Below, in pieces: positions 28,845-38,061 of a DNA stretch of 64,000 nt. The position numbers were made by a program, and so were the translations under genes. Each line of letters opens with the position of its first letter. Within the stretch, counting starts at the first letter, position 1. The stretch comes from DASTFY01 sp963829955. Lineage in GTDB: Bacteria; Actinomycetota; Acidimicrobiia; Acidimicrobiales; Ilumatobacteraceae. Where the stretch lies: assembly GCA_963829955.1 (NCBI GenBank), contig CAWHKS010000018.1:62001-126000 (forward strand), read 5' to 3'. The notes under the pieces were generated by a model. It saw nothing but the letters and a program-made list of their open reading frames with translations, had not been told where the DNA came from and made no database searches.

Positions 28845-30376
28845 CCGAAGCCTCACCTCGCCGCGGGGGCGGCCGGGCCGCCCGCCAGGCCGCCCGGCTG
28901 GCCGCCCACACGGAGACCGTGCCCTTCCTCATCCGCACGCTGTCACCGCTCGAGGTGCTCAGCGAGGAGAGCGCCGAGCTCATCGAGCACAACGCCGACA
29001 CCATCCTCGAACAGGTCGGGGTGATCTTCCGCGACTACCCGGACGCGCTCCGGCTGTTGGGCGACGCGGGAGCCGATGTCGACGGCGAGCGCGTGCGCTT
29101 TCCTCGCGGCATGTGCCGGAGCATCGTGTCCTCCTCGGCGCCCTCCGTGTACACCCAGCACGCCCGCAACCCGGAGCGGTCCGTGCAGATCGGCGGCGAC
29201 GCCACCGTGCTGGCCCCCAACTACGGATCGCCCTTCGTGCACGATCTCGACCAGGGGCGGCGCTACGCCACGCTGGTCGACTTCGAGAACTTCGTGAAGC
29301 TCACCTACTCGTCGCCGTACCTCCACCACTCGGGCGGCACGGTGTGCGAGCCCGTCGACGTGCCGGTCAACAAGCGGCACCTGGACATGGTTTACGCACA
29401 CCTGCGTTACAGCGACAAGCCGTTCATGGGCTCCGTCACCGCGGGCAGCCGCGCCGAGGACTCGGTGGAGCTGGCCCGCATCGGCTTCGGCGGCGACCTC
29501 GGCGGACGCGCGGTGATGACGAGCCTGATCAACGCGTCGAGCCCGCTGGTGTGGGACGCCACGATGCTCGCGGCGGCGCAGGCCTACGCGTCGAACGACC
29601 AGGCCTGCCTGATCACGCCGTTCATCCTCGCCGGCGCCATGGCGCCCACCACCACCGCCGCGGTGGCCGCCCAGACGCTGGCCGAGGCGCTGGCCGGCAT
29701 GACCTTCGTGCAGCTCGTGAAGCCCGGGGCGCCGGTGATCTTCGGATCGTTCGCGTCGTCGATGTCGATGCAGACGGGCGCGCCGACCTTCGGCACGCCC
29801 GAGCCCGCCCTCGTCCTCTATGTCGTCGCGCAGCTCGCCCGGCGGCTCGGCGTGCCCTTCCGTTCGGGCGGATCGTTGACCGCGTCGAAGCTCCCGGACG
29901 CGCAGGCCGCGTACGAGTCGGCCAACACCCTGCAACCGACGATCCTCGGCGGCGTGAACTTCGTGCTGCATGCGGCCGGATGGCTGGAGGGCGGCCTGGC
30001 CATCGGCTACGAGAAGTTCGTCCTCGACAACGACCAGCTCGGCATGGTCCACACGTTCGTGAAGGGCGTCGACCTCTCCGCCAACGGTCAGGGCCTCGAC
30101 GCCATCATCGAGAACGGGCCCGGACAGCACTTCCTCGGCACCGCGCACACGCTGGCCAACTTCGAGTCGGCGTTCTACCGGTCGAGCGTGGCCGACAACG
30201 CCAGCTACGAGCAGTGGCTGGAGGAGGGCAGCCTCGACGCCGCCCAGCGGGCCAACGCGCTGTGGAAGCGGACGCTGGCCGACTACGAGCCGCCACCCAT
30301 CGACAGCGCCATCGACGAGGAGTTGCAGGACTTCGTCACCCGCCGCAAGGCCGAGATGCCCGACGAACACGGTTAG
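28841..30376 (+). CDS. Trimethylamine methyltransferase (MttB/MtgB) family protein, non-pyrrolysine
   Basis: This 511-residue TIM-barrel methyltransferase is likely to transfer a methyl group from a quaternary or tertiary amine to a corrinoid protein. Family features include LSEESAELIEHNADTILEQV, VRFPRGMCRSIV and the barrel region MSMQTGAPTFGTPEPAL. No in-frame amber codon occurs, so it is a non-pyrrolysine member, the group that includes glycine-betaine methyltransferase MtgB. The neighbouring betaine genes make glycine betaine the likeliest substrate, by inference. No corrinoid-binding partner is encoded in the window. It is coupled to the activator gene. Confidence 0.85.
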   Translation: MTEASPRRGGGRAARQAARLAAHTETVPFLIRTLSPLEVLSEESAELIEHNADTILEQVGVIFRDYPDALRLLGDAGADVDGERVRFPRGMCRSIVSSSAPSVYTQHARNPERSVQIGGDATVLAPNYGSPFVHDLDQGRRYATLVDFENFVKLTYSSPYLHHSGGTVCEPVDVPVNKRHLDMVYAHLRYSDKPFMGSVTAGSRAEDSVELARIGFGGDLGGRAVMTSLINASSPLVWDATMLAAAQAYASNDQACLITPFILAGAMAPTTTAAVAAQTLAEALAGMTFVQLVKPGAPVIFGSFASSMSMQTGAPTFGTPEPALVLYVVAQLARRLGVPFRSGGSLTASKLPDAQAAYESANTLQPTILGGVNFVLHAAGWLEGGLAIGYEKFVLDNDQLGMVHTFVKGVDLSANGQGLDAIIENGPGQHFLGTAHTLANFESAFYRSSVADNASYEQWLEEGSLDAAQRANALWKRTLADYEPPPIDSAIDEELQDFVTRRKAEMPDEHG

Positions 30377-30391
30377 CTGCCGATGCCAGGC

Positions 30392-30466
30392 GTCACCCTT
30401 GGCGCACAAATCGCGCCAAGGTGACGGCAGAGCGGCTCCCGGCGCGATTTGTGCGGGAGAAGTGAC
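30392..30466. repeat. 75-bp palindromic element, copy 1
   Basis: The element reads GTCAC, 6 bp, CGCACAAATCGCG, 27 bp, CGCGATTTGTGCG, 6 bp, GTGAC. The 13-bp core at 30403-30415 is the exact inverse of 30443-30455. Inner pairing also lets the left half fold as a hairpin (GTCACC-TTGGCGC with the loop ACAAATC). It lies between the methyltransferase stop and the dehydrogenase start. A second copy of identical geometry is at 41511. It might end transcription, but it lacks a T tract. Confidence 0.75.
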
Positions 30467-30590
30467 GCGAGATCTGGACGGCGCCCACGATGTGGGACTG
30501 TCCCGCATCGTGACCCCGCCGTGACCGCGCGCTAGCGTCCACACGGCCAGTCGGCCAGACCAGCCCGGACGAATGAGGGGGCCCGCCAAC

Positions 30591-33125
30591 GTGAGCGATC
30601 TGCCGGAGAGCGCCAACGTCGTCGTCATCGGCGCCGGCATCGTCGGGAACTCCGTCGTCGGCCACCTGGCCGACCTCGGCTGGCGGGACATCGTGCAGAT
30701 CGACAAGGGGCCGCTCCCCAACCCGGGCGGCTCGACCGGCCACGCCTCGAACTTCATCTTCCCGGTCGATCACAACAAGGAGATGGCACTGCTCACGCTG
30801 GACAGCCAGCGGCAGTACATCGAGATGGGGCTCAACACGGCCTGCGGCGGCGTCGAGATCGCCCGGGAGCCGCAGCGGCTGGAGGAGTTCCGGCGCCGGG
30901 TCACCTCGGCCAAGGCCTGGGGCATCGAGTCCTGGCTCGTCTCGCCGAAGGAGGTGCTGGAGCTGGTCCCGTTCGTGGACGAGTCCATCGTCCTCGGCGG
31001 CTTCTACACACCCAGCGTCTCTGTCGTGGACTCGTTGCAGGCCGGCACCCTCTTCCGGGAGCGGGCCCAGGAGAAGGGCGCGCTGGCCAGCTTCGCCGGC
31101 GTGGAAGTGCTGGGCGTCGAGACCGTCGGCGGCCGTGTGCGGGCGGTCGTCACCGATCAGGGCCGCATCGAGGCGGAGTACGTGGTGGTCGCCTGTGGCG
31201 TGTGGAGTCCGCGCATCGCCGAGATGGCCGGGGCCCACATCCCGCTCACGCCGGCCGTGCACCAGATGATCGACGTCGGCCCCATCCCCATCCTGGAGGC
31301 GACCGGCAACGAGGTCGGCTACCCGATCGTGCGGGACATGGACGTGTTCATGTACGAACGGCAGACCGCCGGCTCGATGGAGGTGGGGTCCTACGCCCAC
31401 CGTCCGATCTTCCACCGCGTGGACGAGATCCCGTCCATCCGGGAGTCCCGCCTCTCCCCGACGGAGCTCCCGTTCACGGCCGAGGACTTCGACCCTCAAC
31501 TCGAGGACGCGCTCGAGCTGATGCCCGACCTGCTGTCGACGGCGGAGATCAAGTACGCCATCAACGGTCTTCTGTCGCTCACCCCGGACGGGTTCCCGCT
31601 GCTCGGCGAGACGCCCGAGGTGCGCAACCTGTGGTCGGCCGCCGCGGTGTGGATCAAGGAGGGCCCCGGCGCCGGCCGCCTGCTGGCCGAGTGGATGACG
31701 CACGGGGTCCCCGAGATCGATCCCCACCAGTCGGACATCGCCCGCTTCTACCCGTACGCCCGCAACGACCACCACGTGCGGGCCCGCTGCGCCGAGCACT
31801 TCAACAAGACCTACGGCATCGTTCACCCTCGGGAGCAGTGGGAGTCCGAGCGGAACCTGCGGTGCGCGCCCTACCACGCCCGAACGGAGGCGCTCGGCGC
31901 CGTCTACTTCCAGGCCGGCGGGTGGGAGCGCCCGCACTGGTACACGTCCAACGAACCGCTCATCGAGGAGTACGGGGTCGAGGACCGGCCGGCCGAGTGG
32001 GACGCCCGCTGGTGGTCGCCGATCAGCAGCGCGGAGCACCTGGCCATGCGGGACAGGGTCGGCATGGTGGATCTCGCCCCGTTCGTCGTGTTCGACGTCA
32101 CCGGCCCGGGAGCGCTCGACTACCTGCAAGGCCTCACCGTCAACAACTGCGACGTCGCCGTCGCCCGCTCCATCTACACGCCGCTGCTCGACCATCACGG
32201 CGGCTTCCGCAGCGACCTCACCATCATGCGGCTGGGCGAGGCGTCGTTCCGAGTGGTGACCGGCGCCTTCGACGGTCCGAGGGACGAGCACTGGTTCCGC
32301 ACCCACCTCCCCACGGACGGATCAGTGAGCTTCGTCGACCGCACATCGGCGATCTGCACGATCGGCGTGTGGGGCCCGCGGGCGAGGAATCTGGTGAGCG
32401 CGGTGACGGATGCCGACCTGTCCGACGCCGCCTTTCCCTACGGCACCACCAAGGAGGTGCTGTTCGGCTCGCTGCCCGTGCGGCTGTTCCGGATCTCCTA
32501 CGTGGGCGAGTTGGGCTGGGAGATCTACGTGCCCATGGAGAACGGCCTCGCTGTCTGGGACACGCTGTGGGCGGCGGGCCAGGACCACGGCGTCGTCGCC
32601 GTCGGCGCCGGTGTCTACGGCACGAGCGGTCGCCTCGAGAAGGGCTACCGGCTCATGGGCGCGGAGCTCGGCAGCGAGTACAACCCGGTCGAGGCGGGCC
32701 TGGCCCGGCCCAAGGTCAAGTCCGCCGACTTCATCGGCAAGGACGCGTACCTGGCCGCACGCGACGAGGAGCCGGCGGCCGTGCTGTGCACGCTCACCGT
32801 CGAGGATCACGTGCCCGACCCTCGTCGGCCAGGAAGCGGTGCCGCCAGCGACGGTGTCCGCCGCTACATGACTGGCAGCGAACCCATCCTCACCCTCGAC
32901 GGCGAGCGCATCGTGGATCGCAAGAGCCGGCCCTCGTACGTCACCTCGGCGGGCGCCGGCCCGTCCGTGGGGAAGTACCTCCTCCTGGCCTATCTCCCGC
33001 CCGAGCACGCGATGGTCGGGAACGAGCTGCGGGTGATGTACATGGCCGAACAGTTCCCCGTGCGGGTGGCTGTGGCCGGCAGCACGCCGCTGTTCGATCC
33101 CGACGACGCCCGGATGAAGCGCTGA
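30591..33125 (+). CDS. Dimethylglycine/sarcosine dehydrogenase-like FAD enzyme with GcvT domain
   Basis: This protein of about 844 residues has two parts. The N-terminal FAD amine-oxidase domain has VVVIGAGIVGNSVVGHLADLG and GGSTGHAS, whose His aligns with the residue that binds FAD covalently in dimethylglycine and sarcosine dehydrogenases. From about residue 430 a GcvT-like aminomethyltransferase region follows (DRVGMVDLAPFVVFDVTGPG, GELGWEIYVP), which passes the formaldehyde unit to tetrahydrofolate. Electrons would go to the ETF encoded next. GTG 30591 is preferred over ATG 30573 because GAGGGGG lies 9 nt upstream. Substrate choice between dimethylglycine and sarcosine is open. Confidence 0.88.
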   Translation: MSDLPESANVVVIGAGIVGNSVVGHLADLGWRDIVQIDKGPLPNPGGSTGHASNFIFPVDHNKEMALLTLDSQRQYIEMGLNTACGGVEIAREPQRLEEFRRRVTSAKAWGIESWLVSPKEVLELVPFVDESIVLGGFYTPSVSVVDSLQAGTLFRERAQEKGALASFAGVEVLGVETVGGRVRAVVTDQGRIEAEYVVVACGVWSPRIAEMAGAHIPLTPAVHQMIDVGPIPILEATGNEVGYPIVRDMDVFMYERQTAGSMEVGSYAHRPIFHRVDEIPSIRESRLSPTELPFTAEDFDPQLEDALELMPDLLSTAEIKYAINGLLSLTPDGFPLLGETPEVRNLWSAAAVWIKEGPGAGRLLAEWMTHGVPEIDPHQSDIARFYPYARNDHHVRARCAEHFNKTYGIVHPREQWESERNLRCAPYHARTEALGAVYFQAGGWERPHWYTSNEPLIEEYGVEDRPAEWDARWWSPISSAEHLAMRDRVGMVDLAPFVVFDVTGPGALDYLQGLTVNNCDVAVARSIYTPLLDHHGGFRSDLTIMRLGEASFRVVTGAFDGPRDEHWFRTHLPTDGSVSFVDRTSAICTIGVWGPRARNLVSAVTDADLSDAAFPYGTTKEVLFGSLPVRLFRISYVGELGWEIYVPMENGLAVWDTLWAAGQDHGVVAVGAGVYGTSGRLEKGYRLMGAELGSEYNPVEAGLARPKVKSADFIGKDAYLAARDEEPAAVLCTLTVEDHVPDPRRPGSGAASDGVRRYMTGSEPILTLDGERIVDRKSRPSYVTSAGAGPSVGKYLLLAYLPPEHAMVGNELRVMYMAEQFPVRVAVAGSTPLFDPDDARMKR

Positions 33126-33131
33126 CCGCCG

Positions 33132-33914
33132 ATGCCTGACGGCCTGCGGGTCCTGGCCTGCGTCAAGCGGGTCCCGGCGCCGGGCGCCCGAATCACGCTG
33201 ACGCCGGACGGCCAGGGCATCGACACGAAGAACCTGGGCTTCACGACCAGCCCGCACGAGGAGTGCGCGGTCGAGGAGGCGATCCGCCTCGTGGAGCGGC
33301 ACGGCGGGTCCAGCACGGTGCTGACCCTCGGTCCGCCCGAGGCCGACGAGCAGCTGCGCTACGCCGTCTCGGTGGGAGTCGACCGGGCCGTGCTCACCGC
33401 GGTCGACGGCCCGGATCCCGACGCACAGGCCACCGCCCACGCGCTGGTGGCCGCCATCACCGCCGAGGAAGCATCCGGCGGAACCTTCGATCTCGTCCTG
33501 TTCGGCAACGAGTCGGCCGACGCCGGCGGCTTCCAGGTGGGCATCCGCGTGGCCCGCGGCCTGGGGCGTCCGGTCGTCACCGGGATCAAGGGCATCGAGG
33601 TCGACCCCGGCGCGCGCCAGGTGGCTGCTCGCCGCGAGAACGGCGACGGGCTGGAGGTGTACCGGCTCGAGCTCCCAGCGGTGCTCGGCGTCAAGGAGGG
33701 GCTCAACCTGCCTCGCTATCCGACGTTGCCCGGGCGGCTCCGCTCGAAGAAGGCCGAGATCGGGCAGCAGCCAGCTGATGCCCCCGCGGGTGGGCAGCAC
33801 TCGCTCGGGTTCGTCCTGCCGGTCGAGCAGGTCACGGAGACGACGCTCCTCGGCACAGGCGCGGAGGCCGCTCCCGCGGTCGTGGACCTGCTCCAGGAGT
33901 TGGGGCTGGCATGA
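33132..33914 (+). CDS. etfB: Electron transfer flavoprotein subunit beta
   Basis: This 260-residue ETF beta subunit shows the N-terminal LRVLACVKRVPAPGARI and the SPHEECAVEEAIRLVERHG helix. The VGVDRAVLT block and LPAVLGVKEGLNLPRYPTLPG near residue 185 are family signatures. It binds AMP and docks to the partner dehydrogenase. It follows the dimethylglycine-dehydrogenase-like gene by 6 bp and overlaps etfA by ATGA at 33911-33914, so it is probably a dedicated electron acceptor for that enzyme. Confidence 0.9.
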   Translation: MPDGLRVLACVKRVPAPGARITLTPDGQGIDTKNLGFTTSPHEECAVEEAIRLVERHGGSSTVLTLGPPEADEQLRYAVSVGVDRAVLTAVDGPDPDAQATAHALVAAITAEEASGGTFDLVLFGNESADAGGFQVGIRVARGLGRPVVTGIKGIEVDPGARQVAARRENGDGLEVYRLELPAVLGVKEGLNLPRYPTLPGRLRSKKAEIGQQPADAPAGGQHSLGFVLPVEQVTETTLLGTGAEAAPAVVDLLQELGLA

Positions 33915-34918
33915 CCGGGCCCGTCCTCGTCCTCATCGAGCACGACCGCGGCGTGCCCGCCGAGACCGCCTACCAGGCCCTCACGCTCGCCCGGAAGGTG
34001 GCGGACGGTCTGGGGTCGGCGCCGGTCGAGGCGGTGCTCATCGGCCGGGCTGCAGAGCCCCTCGCCGCCGATGCAGGCGCCGCGGCGCACCCACGGTCCG
34101 GCTGGTGCGCCACGCGGACCTCGACGACTACGCCCCGGAAGCTTGGGGTGACGCGCTGGCGGCCGCGGCGCGCGCTGCTGGCGCCAGCGCGGTCGTCGCC
34201 GTCGGGACGGACCGGGGCAACGAGGTCCTGGCCCACCTGGCCGCGATCGAGGACCTGCCGTTCGCCGCCAACGTGACGGAGATCGAGGCCAACGAGGGAG
34301 CGTCCACGGTCACCCGAGTCCGGTGGGGCGGGAGCCTGCTGGAGAAGGTAGCGGTCGAGGCGCCGGTCCTCATCGTCAGCGGCGCCGCGCACGCCTTCCC
34401 CGCGGCCGAGCCCGTCCAGGGCGACCCGGCGCCGGCCATCGAGGAATTGACGCCGGAGCTCGGACCGGCGGCCGCGGCGCACCCGCATCGTGGAGCGAGA
34501 GACCGCGGCCGACGCCGGCACCAGCCTGGCCGGCGCCGCGGTCGTGGTGAGCGGCGGCCGGGGGGTGGGCTCGGCCGATGGCTTCGCCATTCTGGAGGAG
34601 CTGGCCGGGCTGCTCGGCGGCGCCGTCGGCTGCTCCCGCGTCGTCACCAACAACGGCTGGCGACCCCACTCCGACCAGGTCGGTCAGACCGGCAAGCGCA
34701 TCGCCCCCGAGCTGTACATCGCCTGCGGCATCTCCGGCGCCATCCAGCACTGGGTCGGGATGATGGCGGCCAAGCGGGTGCTCGCCATCAACACCGATCG
34801 CGACGCGCCCATGGTGACCAAGGCCGACTACGCCGTCATCGGCGACCTCCACGTCGTGCTCCCGGCGGTGATCGACGAGCTCCGCCGCCGACGGCCGGAC
34901 GGCGGCCCCGCCGCCTGA
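33911..34918 (+). CDS. etfA: Electron transfer flavoprotein subunit alpha, frame-broken twice
   Basis: The product starts MTGPVLVLIEHDRGVPAETA. Near 34086 the frame shifts into PTVRLVRHADLDDYAPEAWG, and near 34475 it shifts back into RRTRIVERETAADAG. The C-terminal FAD domain is intact: VVSGGRGVGSADGF, the loop VGQTGKRIAPELYIACGISG, and INTDRDAPMVTKADYAVIGD. The restored length is about 335 residues, normal for EtfA. Both breaks lie in GC runs (GCGGCGCAC) and look like single-base errors. Confidence 0.85.
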
Positions 34919-34957
34919 GCAATGCAAGACTGAGCGCAGGGCTGGAGAGGGAGACCT

Positions 34958-36073
34958 GTGGACCTGGCGGCCGCCGCACAGAACGAGGCAGCCGAGCGAG
35001 GGCCGGCGACGGCGGACGCGGACGCGCCATCGGCATCGCCGGTCCTGGAGTGCCGCGGCGTGTGGAAGGTCTTCGGTCCGAGGGGTGACCGTGTCGTCGG
35101 ATCCGTCCTCGCCGATCAAACCAGGGCCGAGCTTTCCCGCCTCGGCAACGTGCTCGCCGTGCGCGACGTCTCGTTCTCCGTGGCCGAGGGTGAGCTGTTC
35201 GTCGTCATGGGCCTCTCGGGCTCGGGCAAGTCCACGTTGGTGCGTTGCCTGTCCCGGCTGGTCGAGCCCACCGCCGGTCAGGTGCTGATCGACGGCGAGG
35301 ACGTGACCGCCGCCAGCCCGGAGCGGCTCCGGGAGCTGCGGCGCACGAGGATGAGCATGGTCTTCCAGCACTTCGGCCTGCTCCCCCACCGCCGGCTGCT
35401 CGACAACGTGGCCTTCGGCCTGGAGGTCCAGCGCAAGGACAAGGCCAGCCGGCTGCAGCGGGCCAACGACATGCTGGATCTGGTCGGCCTGGGTGGGCTC
35501 GGCGACGCCTATCCGGACCAGCTCAGCGGGGGCATGCAGCAGCGCGTCGGCCTGGCCCGGGCGCTGGCCAACGACCCGGAGATCCTGCTCTTCGACGAGC
35601 CGTTCTCGGCGCTCGACCCGCTGATCCGGCGGGACATGCAGGACGAGGTCCTCCGGTTGCAGCGCGAGCTGGGCAAGACCACCGTCTTCATCACCCACGA
35701 CCTCGCGGAGGCGCTGAAGCTCGGCGACCGCATCGCCATCATGAAGGACGGCCGGTTCGTTCAGGTCGGTACGCCCGCCGAGGTGGTGGCACGGCCAGCC
35801 GACGGCTACGTCCGCGAGTTCACGCGCGACGTGCAGCGGGCCCAGGTGCTGCGGGCCGCGGACATCATGGGCCCGCCGCCGGCCGGCGACGCGGCCGTGG
35901 GAACGCCGGTCGCCACCGGAACGCTCCTGGCCGAGCTCGTGCGCCGGGTGGCCGAGCAGGCGGATCCCTTGCCTGTTCTCGATGAGTCAGGGGCGGTGGT
36001 GGGAAGCGTCGACCGCGCCCGTGTCCTCACCGCGCTGGCCGGCGGACCCGGCAACGGGACCGACCCCGCATGA
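34958..36073 (+). CDS. proV: Glycine betaine/proline-type ABC transporter ATP-binding protein
   Basis: This 371-residue ATPase of the ProV/OpuAA group carries Walker A GLSGSGKSTLVRCL, Q-loop MVFQHFGLLPHRRLL, signature LSGGMQQRVGLARAL, Walker B ILLFDEPFSALDPL and switch HDLAEAL. The insertion TRAELSRLGNVLAVRDVSF before the ABC core and the CBS-like tail (PLPVLDESGAVVGSVDRARV) match the betaine-importer subtype. The GTG start has GAGGGAG upstream. It overlaps the permease gene by ATGA at 36070-36073. Confidence 0.9.
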   Translation: MDLAAAAQNEAAERGPATADADAPSASPVLECRGVWKVFGPRGDRVVGSVLADQTRAELSRLGNVLAVRDVSFSVAEGELFVVMGLSGSGKSTLVRCLSRLVEPTAGQVLIDGEDVTAASPERLRELRRTRMSMVFQHFGLLPHRRLLDNVAFGLEVQRKDKASRLQRANDMLDLVGLGGLGDAYPDQLSGGMQQRVGLARALANDPEILLFDEPFSALDPLIRRDMQDEVLRLQRELGKTTVFITHDLAEALKLGDRIAIMKDGRFVQVGTPAEVVARPADGYVREFTRDVQRAQVLRAADIMGPPPAGDAAVGTPVATGTLLAELVRRVAEQADPLPVLDESGAVVGSVDRARVLTALAGGPGNGTDPA

Positions 36074-38043
36074 CGGCCGCCACCGCACCCACTCCCGCAC
36101 CCGGGCTGCCGGTGACGACCGGCACCGGCGTCAACTGGCGCCGCGTGACGCCGGTGCTCGCCGCCATCGCCGCCTTCGCGGCGATGGTCGTCGTCCTCGG
36201 CGATCCCTTCCCCTCCTGGTGGGACTTCCGGGTCGCTCCCGCCGTCGACTCGGCCAAGGCCTGGATCATCGACAACCGTGCCGACCACTGGTTCTTCTCC
36301 GGGGTCCTGCAGCCCATCACCGACCTGCTGGAGGCCATGGTGCGCTGGTCCGAGGACTTCCTCGAGCTGCTCGGGTGGCCAGGAATCTTCGCCGCCACCG
36401 CCTTCATCGCCTACCGAGCCGCGGGCTGGCGGATCGCATTGGTGAGCGTCGGCTGCCTGGTCGCCATCGGTGTGCTCGGGGTCTGGGCGGAAGCCATCCA
36501 GACCATGGCGCTCATGATGGTCGCCGTCGCGATCGCGCTGCTCATCGGGGTCCCGCTCGGGATCATGGCCGGGTTGCACCCGAAGGTGGACGGCGCGCTG
36601 CGGGGCCTCCTGGACGCCGCGCAGACCATGCCGGCCTACTGCTACCTGCTGTTCACCGTGCTGCTGTTCGACATCGGGGCACCGGCCGCGGTCATCGCCA
36701 CCGTCATCTTCGCTCTGGCCCCGGCCGTGCGCCTCACCGCCCATGGGATCAGGGCGGTGTCCCCGGGACTGATCGAGGTGGGCGCAGCCAACGGCGCCAC
36801 CGATCGCCAGGTGCTGGGGAAGATCCAGTGGCCGCTCGCCCGCCCGGCCATCCTCCTCGGCGTGAACCAGGTGATCATGATGGCGTTCGGCGTCGTCGTC
36901 ATCGCCGCGCTGGTCGGCTCGCCCGGCCTGGGGCAGTCCGTCCTCAACGGACTGGAGAAGATCGACGTCGGCCTCGCGCTCGACGCCGGCCTCGCCATCG
37001 TGCTGGTGGCGGTCATTCTCGATCGGATCTCGAGCGGTCGATCCCTGGCCGAGCGGCGCGTCCACGCCCGTCGGGATCCGGCCGTCAAGCGACGTGAGCT
37101 CCTCATCGGTGTGGCCCTCGTCGCCGCGGCCGTCGTCGCCGGCTGGCTGGCCGGCGCGGACCACTTTCCGGAGGGCTGGACCTTCTCGCTGCGGGAGCCG
37201 GTCAACGACGCCGTCACATGGCTCCAACAGAACGTGCGGACCGGCGTGCCGGGTATCGGGGGCACTTCGGCCATCAGCGACTTCCTGGTCGTCAGGATGC
37301 TGGAGCCGCTCCGCCAGCTCCTGGCCGACACGCCCTGGTGGATCGTGACCGCCGCGGTCGGCGTGCTGGCCTGGTGCACCGCCGGCCGCCGGGTCGCCGT
37401 CATCTCCGTCGCGTGCCTCCTGGCCATCGGCGGGCTTCGCTTCTGGCCCGAGGCCATGGACACACTCAGCCAGGTCATCGTGGCGGTGGCTCTCGCCGTC
37501 GTGATCGCCGTCCCCATCGGCATCCTCGCTGGACGGTCCGACACCGTCGACCGGGCCCTTCGTCCCTTCCTCGACGCCGCCCAGGTGCTGCCCGCCTTCG
37601 TCTACCTGATCCCCGTGATCGCCCTGTTCAACGTGGGCCGCGTGCCGGGCCTCGTGGCGTCCGTCATCTACGCCGTCCCCGTCGGCATCCGCCTGACCAG
37701 CCTGGGCATCCGCCAGGTGCCGGCCCAGACCGTGGAGGCCGCTGTCGCCTACGGCGCCACACCCCGACAGGTACTGTGGAAGGTGCAGGTGCCACTTGCC
37801 GTGCCCAGCATCATGCTCGGCGTCAACCAGGTGATCATGATGAGCCTCTCGATGGTCATCGTGGCCGGTCTGGTCGGCTCCGGGGCCTTGGGGTTGGCCG
37901 CGGTGAAGGGCCTCACGAAGAGTCAGTACGAGTTGGGGACCGGCTTGGCGGCCGGGATCTGCATCGTCCTGTTGGCGGTCGTGCTCGACCGCATCACCCA
38001 GGCTTGGGGTCGGCCTCGCCGGCCGACCTCGGCCGTTCGCTGA
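36070..38043 (+). CDS. proW: Tandem-fused glycine betaine-type ABC permease
   Basis: This 657-residue membrane protein contains two complete ProW-like permease halves. Each half has a periplasmic prelude, several helices and an EAA-type coupling loop. The first loop is around EVGAANGATDRQVLGKIQWP and the second around EAAVAYGATPRQVLWKVQVP. Each is followed by a LLGVNQVIMM or MLGVNQVIMM segment. Normal ProW has one such half and forms a dimer, so this protein would supply both halves of the channel in one chain. The halves diverge in sequence, indicating an old fusion. It is coupled to the ATPase gene. Confidence 0.88.
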   Translation: MTAATAPTPAPGLPVTTGTGVNWRRVTPVLAAIAAFAAMVVVLGDPFPSWWDFRVAPAVDSAKAWIIDNRADHWFFSGVLQPITDLLEAMVRWSEDFLELLGWPGIFAATAFIAYRAAGWRIALVSVGCLVAIGVLGVWAEAIQTMALMMVAVAIALLIGVPLGIMAGLHPKVDGALRGLLDAAQTMPAYCYLLFTVLLFDIGAPAAVIATVIFALAPAVRLTAHGIRAVSPGLIEVGAANGATDRQVLGKIQWPLARPAILLGVNQVIMMAFGVVVIAALVGSPGLGQSVLNGLEKIDVGLALDAGLAIVLVAVILDRISSGRSLAERRVHARRDPAVKRRELLIGVALVAAAVVAGWLAGADHFPEGWTFSLREPVNDAVTWLQQNVRTGVPGIGGTSAISDFLVVRMLEPLRQLLADTPWWIVTAAVGVLAWCTAGRRVAVISVACLLAIGGLRFWPEAMDTLSQVIVAVALAVVIAVPIGILAGRSDTVDRALRPFLDAAQVLPAFVYLIPVIALFNVGRVPGLVASVIYAVPVGIRLTSLGIRQVPAQTVEAAVAYGATPRQVLWKVQVPLAVPSIMLGVNQVIMMSLSMVIVAGLVGSGALGLAAVKGLTKSQYELGTGLAAGICIVLLAVVLDRITQAWGRPRRPTSAVR

Positions 38044-38061
38044 CAAGGGGGAGTTTCCGAG

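Noticed and set aside
28841..30376. Possible pyrrolysine-containing methyltransferase.
   Set aside because: No in-frame TAG occurs before the C-terminus, and the length fits the non-pyrrolysine group.
30392..30466. The palindrome as an ordinary intrinsic terminator.
   Set aside because: There is no T tract. The conserved geometry with the copy at 41511, whose arm lies inside a coding region, argues for a dispersed element instead; a termination role is not excluded.
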